DNA from: Pseudomonas gingeri
Lineage (GTDB): Bacteria; Pseudomonadota; Gammaproteobacteria; Pseudomonadales; Pseudomonadaceae
Assembly: GCF_013386165.1 (NCBI RefSeq)
Contig: NZ_JACAOS010000001.1
Location: 423,476-487,475 of the forward strand
Length of the DNA: 64,000 nucleotides
Direction: 5' to 3'
Both the position numbers and the translations under genes were made by a program. The notes beneath the pieces were generated by a model. The model was given only the letters and a program-made list of their open reading frames with translations. It did no database searches and was not told where the DNA came from. Below are positions 26,080 to 35,407 of the stretch, one piece after another (positions within the stretch are counted from its first letter, which is position 1; each line of letters opens with the position of its first letter).

Positions 26080-26487
26080 TCAGGCTCGGGTCAATTCACG
26101 CATCCGCTGCAGCACGGCATTCAAACCGTTGCTGCGTGACGGCGACAGTTGCCGCGACAACCCCAACTGACTGAACCAGTCCGGCAGATCGACCTGCTGT
26201 AACTCGTCAGCGCTCAGGCCATTGACCCGCACCAGCAACAACGCCACCAGCCCGCGAATCATTCGTGCATCGCTGCTCGCGGCAAACTGCCACTGACCGT
26301 CTTGCAACTGACCGGTCAACCACACCTGGCTTTCGCAGCCGTGGACGCGGTTGGCCTCGGTCTTGTCGGCGTCGCTCAAGGGCGGCAAGTGCTCGCCCCA
26401 TTGCATCAACAGGCGCGCCCGTTGCTCCCAGCCCGCCAGGTGCTGGAAGTTTTCCAGGACCCGCAGCGCGTCAGCCGGCAGGCTCAT
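26080..26487 (-). CDS. csdE: Cysteine desulfurase sulfur acceptor CsdE (SufE family)
   Basis: Small cytoplasmic sulfur acceptor that takes persulfide sulfur from its partner desulfurase. The 135-residue product has the acceptor Cys51 in the family motif VHGCESQVW and the flanking LPPLSDADKTEANRV and SSDARMIRGLVALLL segments. The start at 26487 overlaps the csdA stop by four bases (ATGA). A long in-frame extension across csdA is not a gene. Pairing with csdA and the nearby tcdA favours CsdE over SufE, and no other suf genes are present. Confidence 0.92.
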   Translation of the reverse strand: MSLPADALRVLENFQHLAGWEQRARLLMQWGEHLPPLSDADKTEANRVHGCESQVWLTGQLQDGQWQFAASSDARMIRGLVALLLVRVNGLSADELQQVDLPDWFSQLGLSRQLSPSRSNGLNAVLQRMRELTRA

Positions 26488-27689
26488 CGCAGCAACTCCA
26501 GGGCCTGGTCCAGCGCCTCGAAAAACCGTTCGAGGTCTTCGGAGTCGTTGTACAGCCCCAGCGAGATACGGATCGCGCCCGCCAGCCCGAGCTGTTTCAT
26601 CAGCGGCATCGCGCAGTGATGTCCAGCCCGCACGGCAATTCCTTGCTCGGTCAGCAGGTGCGCCAGATCGGCGTTGTGCACGCCGTCGACGACGAAACTG
26701 GCCAGCGCCAGTTGCGGCTCGCCCAGCAGGCGAATGCCCTTGCGGACTTGCAAGCCTTGTAACAGGTGGGCGTGCAGCGCCGCCTCGTGGGCCGAGACCG
26801 CAGCCTGGTCGAGGCCCGCCAGGTAATCGAGGGTCGCGCCCAGGCCGATCACACTGGCAATCGGCGGTGTGCCGGCTTCGAAACCCAGCGGGGCAGGGCG
26901 GAAGCTGGCCTGTTGATAGTCCGCGTCCAGCACCATCTCGCCGCCGAACTGCCAGTGGCGCAGTTGGCTCAAGGCTTCGTGACGGCCATAGAGCACGCCG
27001 ACACCATCGGGTCCGTAGAGCTTGTGGCTGGAAAATACATAGAAATCGCAACCCAGTGCCTGGACGTCATGGCGACCGTGCACCACGCCCTGGGCGCCGT
27101 CGACCACGGTCAGTGCGTTGAACGAGCGGGCCAGTGCCAGCAACTGCGGTAACGGTTGCCAGGCGCCGAGCACGTTGGAGAGCTGGCTGACCGCCAGCAG
27201 GCGGGTGCGCGGGCCGATCAACGGGCGGGCGGCATCCAGGTCGATCAGGCCGCCGTCGTTGATCGGCAGGACCACGAGACGCAGCCCCCGGCGTTGTGCC
27301 AGTTGCTGCCAGGGCAGCAGGTTGGCGTGATGTTCCAGGGCGCTGATGACAATCTCGTCGCCGGGCTGGAAAAGCGCTTCCAGGCCATAGGCCAGGAGGT
27401 TCAGCGCCGAGGTGGCGCCGTGGGTGAAGACGATCTGTCCGCTGTCACCGACGTTGAGCCACTGGCCGGTCTTGCTGCGACTGTCCTCGAAGGCCTGGGT
27501 GGCGTGGGCGCCGGGCAGGTGTTGGGCACGGTGCACATTGGCGGCGCCGTTGCTGTAATAGTGCGCCAGTGCATCGATCAATGCCTGGGGCTTCTGGGTA
27601 GTGGCGGCGCTGTCCAGGTAGACCTGGTCTTGCCGTTGCAGGGCGGCGATGGCCGGGAAATCGGCGCGCCAGGGAGAAGGTATCAACAT
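26484..27689 (-). CDS. csdA: Cysteine desulfurase CsdA (class V aminotransferase fold)
   Basis: PLP enzyme that removes sulfur from cysteine as an enzyme persulfide. The 401-residue product shows YLDSAATTQKP at the start, substrate-site HH in ALEHHANLLPWQ, PLP contacts VVDGAQ, the Schiff-base Lys223 in FSSHKLYGPDG, and the catalytic Cys359 in RAGHHCAMP. That pattern is the group II (SufS/CsdA) loop. It is translationally coupled to csdE, its acceptor. No strong ribosome binding site is seen before the ATG at 27689. A REPIN lies just upstream. Confidence 0.93.
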   Translation of the reverse strand: MLIPSPWRADFPAIAALQRQDQVYLDSAATTQKPQALIDALAHYYSNGAANVHRAQHLPGAHATQAFEDSRSKTGQWLNVGDSGQIVFTHGATSALNLLAYGLEALFQPGDEIVISALEHHANLLPWQQLAQRRGLRLVVLPINDGGLIDLDAARPLIGPRTRLLAVSQLSNVLGAWQPLPQLLALARSFNALTVVDGAQGVVHGRHDVQALGCDFYVFSSHKLYGPDGVGVLYGRHEALSQLRHWQFGGEMVLDADYQQASFRPAPLGFEAGTPPIASVIGLGATLDYLAGLDQAAVSAHEAALHAHLLQGLQVRKGIRLLGEPQLALASFVVDGVHNADLAHLLTEQGIAVRAGHHCAMPLMKQLGLAGAIRISLGLYNDSEDLERFFEALDQALELLR

Positions 27690-27732
27690 GGTGTTCGGCC
27701 CTGGTGAGCATGGGCGGGACTACACGTACCCC

Positions 27733-27818
27733 GTAGGAGCCGGCTTGCTGGCGATGCAGGCGACACGGTGCATCGGGTGCACCGCGTTATCGTTCATCGC
27801 CAGCCGGCCGGCTCCTAC
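27733..27818. repeat. REPIN, GTAGGAGCCGGCTTGC type, between dapD and csdA
   Basis: The left REP starts GTAGGAGCCGGCTTGCTGGC at 27733. The right REP ends GCCAGCCGGCCGGCTCCTAC at 27818 and has a base change in the stem (GCCGG for GCAAG), so the right copy is degenerate. It occupies the 151-nt gap between two minus-strand genes and could cut read-through from csdA's upstream neighbour dapD. Confidence 0.8.
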
Positions 27819-27840
27819 AGGTGTGGTGTCGCAATCGCGC

Positions 27841-28875
27841 TTAGTTATGCGCGTGCAGGGCTTCGTTCAGCGCGATGGCCGACTTGTGGCTCTTGCATTC
27901 CACTGCGCCGGTTTCCGAGTTGCGACGGAACAGCAGGTCCGGCAGGCCGGCCAGGTCACGGGCCTTGAGCACCTTGACCAACTGGTTGTTCTCGTCGAGC
28001 AGCGCGACCTTGGTCCCGGCGGTCACGTACAGACCCGATTCCACGGTGTTACGGTCGCCCAACGGAATGCCGATACCGGCGTTGGCGCCGATCAGGCAGC
28101 CTTCGCCGACCTTGATGACGATGTTACCGCCACCGGACAGGGTGCCCATGGTCGAGCAACCGCCGCCCAGGTCCGAACCCTTGCCGACGAAGACACCCGC
28201 CGAAACGCGGCCTTCGATCATGCCCGGGCCTTCGGTGCCGGCGTTGAAGTTGACGAAACCTTCGTGCATCACGGTGGTGCCTTCGCCGATGTAGGCACCC
28301 AGGCGAATGCGCGCGCTGTCAGCGATACGCACGCCACTCGGCACCACGTAGTCGGTCATTTTCGGGAACTTGTCCACCGAGAACACTTCCAGCAGCTCAC
28401 CACGCAGGCGCGCTTCCAGTTGACGCGCCGCCAGTTCCGACAGGTCGATGGCGCCCTGGCTGGTCCAGGCCACGTTCGGCAGCAGTGGGAACACGCCCGC
28501 CAAGCTCAGGCCGTGGGGCTTGACCAGACGGTGGGAGAGCAGGTGCAGCTTGAGGTAGGCCTCGGGGGTGGAGGTCAGTTGGGCATCTTCGGCCAGGATG
28601 GTGGCCACCAGCGGCTTGTGGCTTTCGGCCAGGCGGGTCAGCAGGGCAGCCTGGGCGGCGTCGACACCCTTGAGGGCGTCGGCCAGTTGCGAAGCCTGGG
28701 TGGTGCTGAAGGTGATGGCCTGGTTGCCGTCGGTGTAACCGAGGATAGGCGCGATGGCAGCGATCAATTCGGCCGAAGGCTGGATCAGGGGTTGGGCGTA
28801 GAACACTTCCAGCCAGGCACCTTGACGATTCTGGGTGCCAACGCCGAAGCCCAGGCTGAACAGAGTAGTGGACAT
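27841..28875 (-). CDS. dapD: 2,3,4,5-tetrahydropyridine-2,6-dicarboxylate N-succinyltransferase
   Basis: Transfers succinyl from succinyl-CoA to tetrahydrodipicolinate, committing carbon to diaminopimelate and lysine. At 344 residues this is the longer Pseudomonas-type DapD (the E. coli type is about 274). The C-terminal half is a left-handed beta helix of hexapeptide repeats (for example ARIRLGAYIGEGTTVMHEGF, GRVSAGVFVGKGSDLGGGCS). The Gly-rich GGGNIVIKVGEGCLIGANA follows. The ribosome binding site AGAGG is 7 nt before the start. It shares direction with dapE and dapC, which sit on either side in this window. Confidence 0.96.
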   Translation of the reverse strand: MSTTLFSLGFGVGTQNRQGAWLEVFYAQPLIQPSAELIAAIAPILGYTDGNQAITFSTTQASQLADALKGVDAAQAALLTRLAESHKPLVATILAEDAQLTSTPEAYLKLHLLSHRLVKPHGLSLAGVFPLLPNVAWTSQGAIDLSELAARQLEARLRGELLEVFSVDKFPKMTDYVVPSGVRIADSARIRLGAYIGEGTTVMHEGFVNFNAGTEGPGMIEGRVSAGVFVGKGSDLGGGCSTMGTLSGGGNIVIKVGEGCLIGANAGIGIPLGDRNTVESGLYVTAGTKVALLDENNQLVKVLKARDLAGLPDLLFRRNSETGAVECKSHKSAIALNEALHAHN

Positions 28876-28920
28876 GCAGTTACCTCTTGCAAAATGAGTG
28901 GGGGCCTTGAGCGCTCTGGC

Positions 28921-29283
28921 TCAGTTGAAGGCCGCCGCATAGATATCTGGCTTGAAGCCAATCAGGGTTCGGTCGCCGAGATCAAGCACCGGGCGCTTGA
29001 TCATCGAGGGTTGTGCCAGCATCAGTTCAATCGCTTTCGCCTGGTCGAGATCGGCTTTACGTTCGTCGTCGAGTTTGCGAAAGGTGGTACCGGCGCGGTT
29101 CAGCACCACTTCCCAGCCGTGCTCGTCGCACCATTGGGTCAGGTGTTCGCGGTCGATGCCGGCGGTCTTGTAGTCATGGAACTCGTAGGGCACGGCCTGC
29201 TCTTCGAGCCAGGTACGGGCCTTTTTCATGGTGTCGCACGCCTTGATTCCGAAAAGGTGCAACGTTTTGCTCGAAGCGGTCAC
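28921..29283 (-). CDS. ArsC/Spx-family protein, YffB-like
   Basis: A 120-residue thioredoxin-fold protein of the ArsC/Spx superfamily. It starts HLFGIKACDTMKKARTWLE with a single Cys at residue 16 and has the family segments YEFHDYKT, RAGTTFRKL and RPVLDLGDRTLIGF. The later Cys set of true glutaredoxin-type arsenate reductase is absent, so YffB-like (glutathione-linked, physiological role unclear) is the best name. The start is a GTG at 29283 with a strong GGGGAGG ribosome binding site 8 nt before it. It lies 45 nt upstream of dapD on the same strand. Confidence 0.88.
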   Translation of the reverse strand: MTASSKTLHLFGIKACDTMKKARTWLEEQAVPYEFHDYKTAGIDREHLTQWCDEHGWEVVLNRAGTTFRKLDDERKADLDQAKAIELMLAQPSMIKRPVLDLGDRTLIGFKPDIYAAAFN

Positions 29284-29497
29284 AGCAATTGCCTCCCCTT
29301 TGGAGATGCGAGGGATGAAAGGTTGAAGATTATGCCATGACCGGGGCGCTTAGGCGCCTTAGTCGTGTGCGGTTACATCTTCCCTGGCCGACTGCGACTT
29401 TGGTGCAGCGTTCGGGGGGCAGCTTAAGCGGCTAATATGGCACTTCGACGGCAAGCTGTTGCCGTAGATATGTTTTAGACGATTGGGAATGCTTTTT

Positions 29498-31147
29498 ATG
29501 CAGACGGCCTACACCGTCCTGATTCTGTTGATGCTGGTGGGCGTCTCGCGTTTGCTCTGGCGGGTGATCCCGCTGCCGCTGCCTCTTGTGCAGATCGCCG
29601 CCGGGGCTCTGCTGGCGTGGCCGACCCTGGGCCTGCATGTGGCGCTGGACCCGGAGTTGTTTCTGTTCCTGTTTCTGCCGCCGTTGCTGTTTTCCGATGG
29701 TTGGCGCATGCCCAAGCGTGAGTTGTGGCGCCTGCGTGGTCCGATCCTGACCCTGGCGGTGGGGCTGGTGTTGTTCACGGTGGTCGGTGCCGGCTATTTC
29801 ATTCACTGGTTGTTGCCGGCCATCCCCTTGCCGGTGGCCTTTGCCCTGGCGGCGGTGTTGTCGCCCACCGACGCCGTGGCGGTGTCCGCCATCGCCCAGA
29901 ACCGTTTGCCGACGCCGCTGATGCATATGCTCCAGGGCGAGGCGTTGATGAACGACGCCTCGGGCCTGGTGACCTTCAAGTTCGCCCTGGCGGCGGCCGT
30001 GACCGGTGCTTTTTCACTGGCCAATGCGAGCCTGACCTTTGTCCTGGTGGCGGTCGGTGGCCTGGCTGTCGGCGTAGCCCTGAGCTGGCTGGTGGGGCGC
30101 TTGCGGCTGTGGATGATCGCCCGGGGTTGGGACGACCCGGCAACCCATGTGGTGTTCATGTTGCTGTTGCCGTTCGCCGCCTATGTGCTGGCTGAGCGCC
30201 TCGGGGTCTCGGGGATTCTGTCGGCGGTGGCGGCGGGGATGATGCAGAGCTGGCTCGACCTGTTGCCGCGCCAGACCAGCACCCGTTTGCTCAACCGCAG
30301 TGTCTGGTCGCTGCTGGAGTTCGCTTTCAACGGCTTGATCTTCCTGTTGCTGGGGTTGCAATTGCCGGACATCGTCAAGGCGGTCGCCAGTCATGAGGCT
30401 TCGCTGTGGCCGACCTTGCTCTATCGCTGCCTGGAGGTGCTGGCGATCTTTCTGGCGCTGGTGGCGTTGCGGTTTATCTGGGTGCACAGCATCTGGCGTC
30501 TGTCCGAGCTGCTGCGGGGTTGGCGTGGCAAAAGCCAATTGTCAGGGATGGCCAAGGCGCGCTCCTGCTGGTTGTTGACGGTGGGCGGCGTGCGCGGTGC
30601 GGTGACCTTGGCGGGCGTGATGTCGGTGCCGCTGCTGATCGCGCCAGGGGCAGACTTTCCCGAGCGTGACCTGCTGATTTTCATTGCGGCGGGGGTGATT
30701 CTGTTGTCATTGGTCACGGCCAGTATTGTCTTGCCGCTGCTGTTGCGTGACCTGCCGAAGAGTTCGGATGAGCGGCACCGCAGTGAAGTGCGCGAAGCCT
30801 GGAAGAAAACCGCCGAGGCGGCGATCCATGTGCTGGAGGCCGAGGACTTGGGTGTACCGCAGGAAAACACCCCGGATGCGACCCAGGCGGCGTTGTCGAC
30901 CGAATTGAAAGCGCGGCTGATGGCTGAATACCGGCATCAGTTGGAGGTGTTCAATGATTCCGCTGAAGCCCAGGCGCTGGCGTTCCAGATGGATCTGCTG
31001 GAGCGTCGCCTGCGTTTGAAGGCGCTGCGGGCGCAGCGCCTGGAGTTGTACCGGCTCAGTCGCCAGCACCAGATCGGCGACGATGTGTTGCGCGAGGTGC
31101 TGGCGGAGCTGGATCTGAGCGAGGCGAACCTGGGCTTGGTGAAGTAG
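29498..31147 (+). CDS. CPA1-family Na+/H+ antiporter with cytoplasmic tail
   Basis: Inner-membrane cation:proton antiporter of the CPA1 (NhaP/YjcE) family. The 549-residue product has about 12 membrane helices. Family motifs are LFLFLPPLLFSDGWRMP, ALAAVLSPTDAVAVSAIA, LMHMLQGEALMNDASGLVTF with the ion-site Asn-Asp, and VGGVRGAVTLAGVMSVPL. Residues after about 420 form a soluble tail rich in Glu, Arg and Leu, probably coiled-coil. The ATG at 29498 is chosen because GGGA (29485-29488) lies 9 nt before it; TTG 29483 and ATG 29489 are alternatives. Ion specificity (Na+, K+ or Li+) cannot be told from the sequence. Confidence 0.9.
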   Translation: MQTAYTVLILLMLVGVSRLLWRVIPLPLPLVQIAAGALLAWPTLGLHVALDPELFLFLFLPPLLFSDGWRMPKRELWRLRGPILTLAVGLVLFTVVGAGYFIHWLLPAIPLPVAFALAAVLSPTDAVAVSAIAQNRLPTPLMHMLQGEALMNDASGLVTFKFALAAAVTGAFSLANASLTFVLVAVGGLAVGVALSWLVGRLRLWMIARGWDDPATHVVFMLLLPFAAYVLAERLGVSGILSAVAAGMMQSWLDLLPRQTSTRLLNRSVWSLLEFAFNGLIFLLLGLQLPDIVKAVASHEASLWPTLLYRCLEVLAIFLALVALRFIWVHSIWRLSELLRGWRGKSQLSGMAKARSCWLLTVGGVRGAVTLAGVMSVPLLIAPGADFPERDLLIFIAAGVILLSLVTASIVLPLLLRDLPKSSDERHRSEVREAWKKTAEAAIHVLEAEDLGVPQENTPDATQAALSTELKARLMAEYRHQLEVFNDSAEAQALAFQMDLLERRLRLKALRAQRLELYRLSRQHQIGDDVLREVLAELDLSEANLGLVK

Positions 31148-31183
31148 CCTGTGGCGAGCGGAATGGGGGGGGAGCAAGACTCT

Positions 31184-31376
31184 GTGGCGAGCGGGCTTGC
31201 CCGCGCTGGGCTGCGAAGCGGCCCTGAAACCGCAGATTGCGGTGCATCGGCAGACCGCGATCATAGGGTTTACGACTGCTCCGCAGTCGAGCGCGGGCAA
31301 GCCCGCTCACCACAAATTTCGGCCAGACTTGAGATCGCTCTCAACTGACGGGCATTGGGGCAAGCCCGCTCACCAC
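31184..31376. repeat. Cluster of REP sequences, GAGCGGGCTTGCCC type
   Basis: A REPIN spans 31184-31313: the left arm reads GTGGCGAGCGGGCTTGCCCG and the right arm is its inverse ending GGGCAAGCCCGCTCACCAC. A third copy, GGGCAAGCCCGCTCACCAC, lies at 31358-31376 in the same orientation as the right arm. A degenerate GTGGCGAGCG is at 31151-31160. The cluster fills the 258-nt gap between the convergent antiporter and dapC genes. Confidence 0.85.
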
Positions 31377-31405
31377 AAGGTTGTGTTCTTCCCCCTTGCA
31401 AAAAA

Positions 31406-32605
31406 TTACTTGCGGCGCTGGATGAACGCGCGAATCCGCTCGGCGGCTTCGACACATTCGGTCAGCGGAGCAACCAGCGCCATGCGCACGCGCCCGGCCC
31501 CCGGATTGACGCCGTCGACCTCGCGGGACAGGTAGGAACCCGGCACCACGGTCACGTGCTCTTCGGCAAACAGGTCGCGGCAGAACGCAGCGTCATCGCC
31601 CTGAACATTCGGCCACAGGTAGAAGCTGCCATCCGGGCGCTGTACATCCAGCACCGGCGCGAGGATCTCCAGCACCGCATCGAACTTCTCCCGGTACAGC
31701 GCGCGGTTGGCCCGTACGTGCACTTCGTCGTTCCAGGCCGCCACGCTGGCCAGCTGGGTCTGCACCGGCATCGCGCAACCGTGGTAGGTGCGATACAGCA
31801 GGAAGGCCTTGAGGATGTCCGCATCGCCGGCGACAAAACCCGAACGCAGCCCCGGCAGGTTGGAACGCTTGGACAGGCTGTGGAACACCACGCAGCGCTT
31901 GAAGTCCTTGCGGTCCAACGCCACGCAGGCGCTGAGCAGGCCCGGCGGCGGCGTCTGTTCGTCGAAGTAGAGTTCGCTGTAGCACTCGTCGGCGGCGATC
32001 ACGAAGTCATGCTCGTCGGCCAGGGCGATCAGCTTCTTCAAGGTTTCCAGCGGGATCAGCGCCCCGGTCGGGTTGCCGGGCGAGCACAGGAAGAGGATCT
32101 GGCAGCGCTGCCAGATCTCGGCCGGCACGGCGTCGAAGTCCGGGTTGAGACCGTTCTCGTCCAGGCACGGCAGGTAGTGCGGCTTGGCCCCGGCGAGGAA
32201 GGCCGCGCCTTCGTAGATCTGATAGAACGGGTTGGGGCTGACCACCAGGGCGTCGTCGCCACGGTTGACCACGGTCTGGGTGAAGGCGAACAGCGCCTCG
32301 CGGGTGCCGTTGACCGGCAACACGTTACGCGCCGGGTCGATCCAGCCGCTCGGCACGCCGAAACGCCGCTCGCACCAGGCACCGATGGCTTCACGCAGGG
32401 CCGGCACGCCGAGGGTGGTCGGGTACACGGCCATCTGTTCCAGGTTGGCGCTCAGGGTCTCGGCGACAAATGCCGGCGAGCGGTGCTTCGGTTCGCCGAT
32501 GGACAGGGCGATCGGCCGCTTGTCCGGGTTCGGCGTCACGCTGCCGAGCAGGGCGCGGAGTTTCTCGAACGGATAAGGCTGCAACTGGTTCAGGGCGTTG
32601 TTCAT
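31406..32605 (-). CDS. dapC: Succinyldiaminopimelate transaminase
   Basis: Fold-type I PLP aminotransferase that makes N-succinyl-LL-diaminopimelate, between DapD and DapE. The 399-residue product has ALSIGEPKHRSPAF, VLPVNGTREALFAF, SPNPFYQIYEGAA, SPGNPTGA, and the PLP Lys in HSLSKRSNLPGLRSGF. Similarity alone would also allow other class I aminotransferases. The placement beside glnD and near dapD and dapE supports DapC. ATG 32605 gives MNNALNQLQPYPFEKL; an in-frame ATG five codons earlier (32620) is possible. glnD ends 30 nt upstream on the same strand. Confidence 0.9.
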   Translation of the reverse strand: MNNALNQLQPYPFEKLRALLGSVTPNPDKRPIALSIGEPKHRSPAFVAETLSANLEQMAVYPTTLGVPALREAIGAWCERRFGVPSGWIDPARNVLPVNGTREALFAFTQTVVNRGDDALVVSPNPFYQIYEGAAFLAGAKPHYLPCLDENGLNPDFDAVPAEIWQRCQILFLCSPGNPTGALIPLETLKKLIALADEHDFVIAADECYSELYFDEQTPPPGLLSACVALDRKDFKRCVVFHSLSKRSNLPGLRSGFVAGDADILKAFLLYRTYHGCAMPVQTQLASVAAWNDEVHVRANRALYREKFDAVLEILAPVLDVQRPDGSFYLWPNVQGDDAAFCRDLFAEEHVTVVPGSYLSREVDGVNPGAGRVRMALVAPLTECVEAAERIRAFIQRRK

Positions 32606-32635
32606 CGGTGCTCGCTTCATTCAGGTGTCGGCGCG

Positions 32636-35338
32636 TCAGATACTCAGGCGCATCGTTTCAAGGGGCGGTTCGGCGTTGACGCTCAGTTGTTCGACGATGG
32701 CGTCCTGCAATCGGCTGCACAGCTGCGGGTCGGACAGCGGTTGGTTGTCGGCGTCGGTAATGAAGAACACGTCTTCGACCCGCTCGCCGAGGGTGGCGAT
32801 CTTGGCGTTCTGCAGCGACAGGTCGAACTCCAGGAAAATCTTTCCAATCCGTGCCAGCAACCCGGGGCGGTCCGGCGCGCTCAGTTCCAGCACCGTGACC
32901 GGCCGTTGGGCATCGTTGTGGATGGTGACCTGGGGCGCGAAGGCGAAGTGCTTGAGCTGGCGCGGTACCCGGCGCTGGATGATGGTCGGGTAGTCGTCCG
33001 GATTGCGCAGGGCATCGGTCAGGCCGTCGCGGATCTGCTTGACCCGCTTCGGATTGTCGCCGATGGCGCCGCCGTCGTTGTCCAGCACGATGTAGGTGTC
33101 GAGGGTGAACTGGCTGCTCGACGTGATAACCCGGGCGTCATGGATGTTCAGGTTGAGCTGGTCCATCGCGGCCACGGTCACGGCGAAGAAGTCATGCTGG
33201 TCCGGGGCGTAGATGAAGATCTGCGTGCCACCTTCGAACTCGCGCTGGGTGGTTTCCTTGATCAGTACCAACGGGCCGCCATCGGCCGGCTGCTGGAGGA
33301 TCGCGTCACTGTGCCAGGCAACGTCGCCGGCGGTGTGGCGCAGGAAGTAGTCATCGCCCAGTTGCGACCAGAGTTGCTCGACGTCGTCCGGGTCGGTGCC
33401 GGCGCGCACCAGGATATCCAGGGCCGCGCTCTGGGTCTGGCGGATCTGCTCTTCGCGGTCCACCGGGTTTTCCAGGCCGCGGCGCAGGGCGCGCTTGGTC
33501 TCGGTGTAGAGCTGGCGCAACAGGCTGGCGCGCCAGGAGTTCCACAGGCTCGGGTTGGTCGCGTTGATGTCGGCGACGGTCAGCACGTAGAGGTAGTCCA
33601 GGTGCACCTGGTCGCCGACGCTCTGGGCGAAGTCGTGGATCACCTGCGGGTCGGAGAGGTCCTTGCGCTGGGCGGTGGTGGACATCACCAGGTGGTTCTG
33701 CACCAGCCAGACGATCAGGCGGCTGTCCCACGGCGGCAGTTGGTGACGTGCGCAAAAGGCTTCTGCATCCACCGCGCCGAGTTCCGAATGGTCGCCGTGG
33801 CGGCCCTTGCCGATGTCGTGGTAGAGCCCGGCCATGTAGATCAGCTCGGGCTTGGGCAGCTTGGCCATGAGCTTGGCGGCCAGCGGGAATTTCTCCGAAA
33901 CCTGGGTGTACTGCAGTTTGCGCAGGTGCTTGATCAGGTTCAGGGTGTGGGCGTCGACCGTATAGATATGGAACAGGTCGTGCTGCATCTGCCCGACGAT
34001 ATCGCCGAACTCCGGCAGATAGCGCCCGAGGATGCCGTAGCGGTTCATCCGGCGCAGATTGCGGTGGATGCCGATCTTGCACTTGAACAGTTCGATGAAC
34101 AGGCTGGTGTTGCGGATATCGTTGCGGAAATCGTCGTCGATCAGGTGCCGGTGTTCGCGCAGCAGGCGGATGGTGTCGGCGCGTACGCCCTTGATTTCCG
34201 GCTGCTGGGCCATCAGCACGAAGATTTCCAGCATGGCGAACGGCGTACGGCGGAAGACGTTGGGATTGCTTGCCTCGATGTAGCCGTCGTGCAGTTGGAA
34301 GCGCGAGTTCAACGGCTGCGGCGGTGCTTCGTCTTCCGGGGCGAGGATGATTTCCTCGAAGTGCTGGATGATCAGGTCGCTGAGCTGGGCAATGCTCATG
34401 ACCACCCGGTAGTACTGCTGCATGAAGTTTTCGATGGCCTGCTTCGCATCGTCGCCCTTGAAGCCCAGCAGCCCGGCGATGCTGCGCTGGTGGTCGAACA
34501 GCAGGCGATCTTCGGAACGGCCGGCGAGCATGTGCAGGGCGTAGCGGACTTTCCAGAGGAATTCCTGGGACGAGGCCAGCAGGGCGTTTTCGCTCTCCAC
34601 CAGAAAGCCTTCGCCGGCCAGGGCCCGCAGGTTCAGGGTGCCGTACTGGCGGCGGGCAACCCAGAGGATCGTCTGGATATCCCGCAGGCCACCGGGCGAA
34701 CCCTTGACGTTGGGTTCCAGGTTGTATTCGGTGTCGTTGTACTTGTGGTGGCGGGCCTTCTGCTCGGCGCGCTTGGCCAGGAAGAAGTCCTTGCTCGGCC
34801 ACATGTTGGCGGTACTGGTGACGTCGAGCATGCGCTGGCGCAGACGCTCGGGGCCGGCCACGGTGCGGCTTTCCATCAGGTTGGTGATGATCGTCAGGTC
34901 GGCCCGGGCTTCTTCGGCGCACTCGTCGACCGAGCGCACGCTCTGGCCGACTTCCAGGCCGATGTCCCAGAGCAAGGTGAGGAAACGCTCGATGGAATCG
35001 CGAAAGATCTCGTGGTCGGCGCTGTCGAGCAGGATCAGCAGGTCGATGTCCGAGTAGGGGTGCAGTTCACCGCGTCCGTAGCCGCCGACCGCCACCAGGG
35101 CGATGTCGGCGTCTTCGCTCCAACTGAACTGATCCCAGGCTTGTTGCAGGATGTTGTCGACGAACCAGGCGCGGTCTTCGATCAGCCGGCGGATATCGCG
35201 GCCAACGCGAAAGCGCTCGTCGAGCACTTCGCGGGCGTGGCGGATGGCCTTCTTGAAGGCGGCGATAGGGCTGGCCTTCAGTGCCAGTTCCGCCTGGAAC
35301 TGGCCGCGGTCGAAGAGTTCGGGATCCACCTGCGGCAT
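32636..35338 (-). CDS. glnD: [Protein-PII] uridylyltransferase / uridylyl-removing enzyme
   Basis: Bifunctional nitrogen sensor: glutamine controls whether it adds or removes UMP on PII proteins (GlnB/GlnK). The 900-residue product has the nucleotidyltransferase motif [17 protein letters not shown], a PII-UTase helical domain, an HD hydrolase domain ([12 protein letters not shown], then [17 protein letters not shown]), and two C-terminal ACT domains ([20 protein letters not shown] and [20 protein letters not shown]). The ribosome binding site AAAGGAAAG precedes the start at 35338. It lies between map and dapC, the order I recall in P. aeruginosa. A long open frame on the opposite strand is a GC-rich shadow. 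Confidence 0.97.
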   Translation of the reverse strand: MPQVDPELFDRGQFQAELALKASPIAAFKKAIRHAREVLDERFRVGRDIRRLIEDRAWFVDNILQQAWDQFSWSEDADIALVAVGGYGRGELHPYSDIDLLILLDSADHEIFRDSIERFLTLLWDIGLEVGQSVRSVDECAEEARADLTIITNLMESRTVAGPERLRQRMLDVTSTANMWPSKDFFLAKRAEQKARHHKYNDTEYNLEPNVKGSPGGLRDIQTILWVARRQYGTLNLRALAGEGFLVESENALLASSQEFLWKVRYALHMLAGRSEDRLLFDHQRSIAGLLGFKGDDAKQAIENFMQQYYRVVMSIAQLSDLIIQHFEEIILAPEDEAPPQPLNSRFQLHDGYIEASNPNVFRRTPFAMLEIFVLMAQQPEIKGVRADTIRLLREHRHLIDDDFRNDIRNTSLFIELFKCKIGIHRNLRRMNRYGILGRYLPEFGDIVGQMQHDLFHIYTVDAHTLNLIKHLRKLQYTQVSEKFPLAAKLMAKLPKPELIYMAGLYHDIGKGRHGDHSELGAVDAEAFCARHQLPPWDSRLIVWLVQNHLVMSTTAQRKDLSDPQVIHDFAQSVGDQVHLDYLYVLTVADINATNPSLWNSWRASLLRQLYTETKRALRRGLENPVDREEQIRQTQSAALDILVRAGTDPDDVEQLWSQLGDDYFLRHTAGDVAWHSDAILQQPADGGPLVLIKETTQREFEGGTQIFIYAPDQHDFFAVTVAAMDQLNLNIHDARVITSSSQFTLDTYIVLDNDGGAIGDNPKRVKQIRDGLTDALRNPDDYPTIIQRRVPRQLKHFAFAPQVTIHNDAQRPVTVLELSAPDRPGLLARIGKIFLEFDLSLQNAKIATLGERVEDVFFITDADNQPLSDPQLCSRLQDAIVEQLSVNAEPPLETMRLSI

Positions 35339-35407
35339 CGATTGGCTTTCCTTTCTTTCTGGGGCTGTTTCTATAGGTGTTCTATATAAAACGGCAGGTG
35401 CAACGGA

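Noticed and set aside
27649..29340. 563-codon plus-strand frame over the csdA start, a REPIN, dapD and the YffB-like gene
   Set aside because: It runs through a repeat element and is complementary to two conserved proteins.
31355..35389. A 1344-codon open frame on the plus strand opposite dapC and glnD
   Set aside because: Complementary to two well-supported genes; composition is typical antisense shadow and no family is recognisable.
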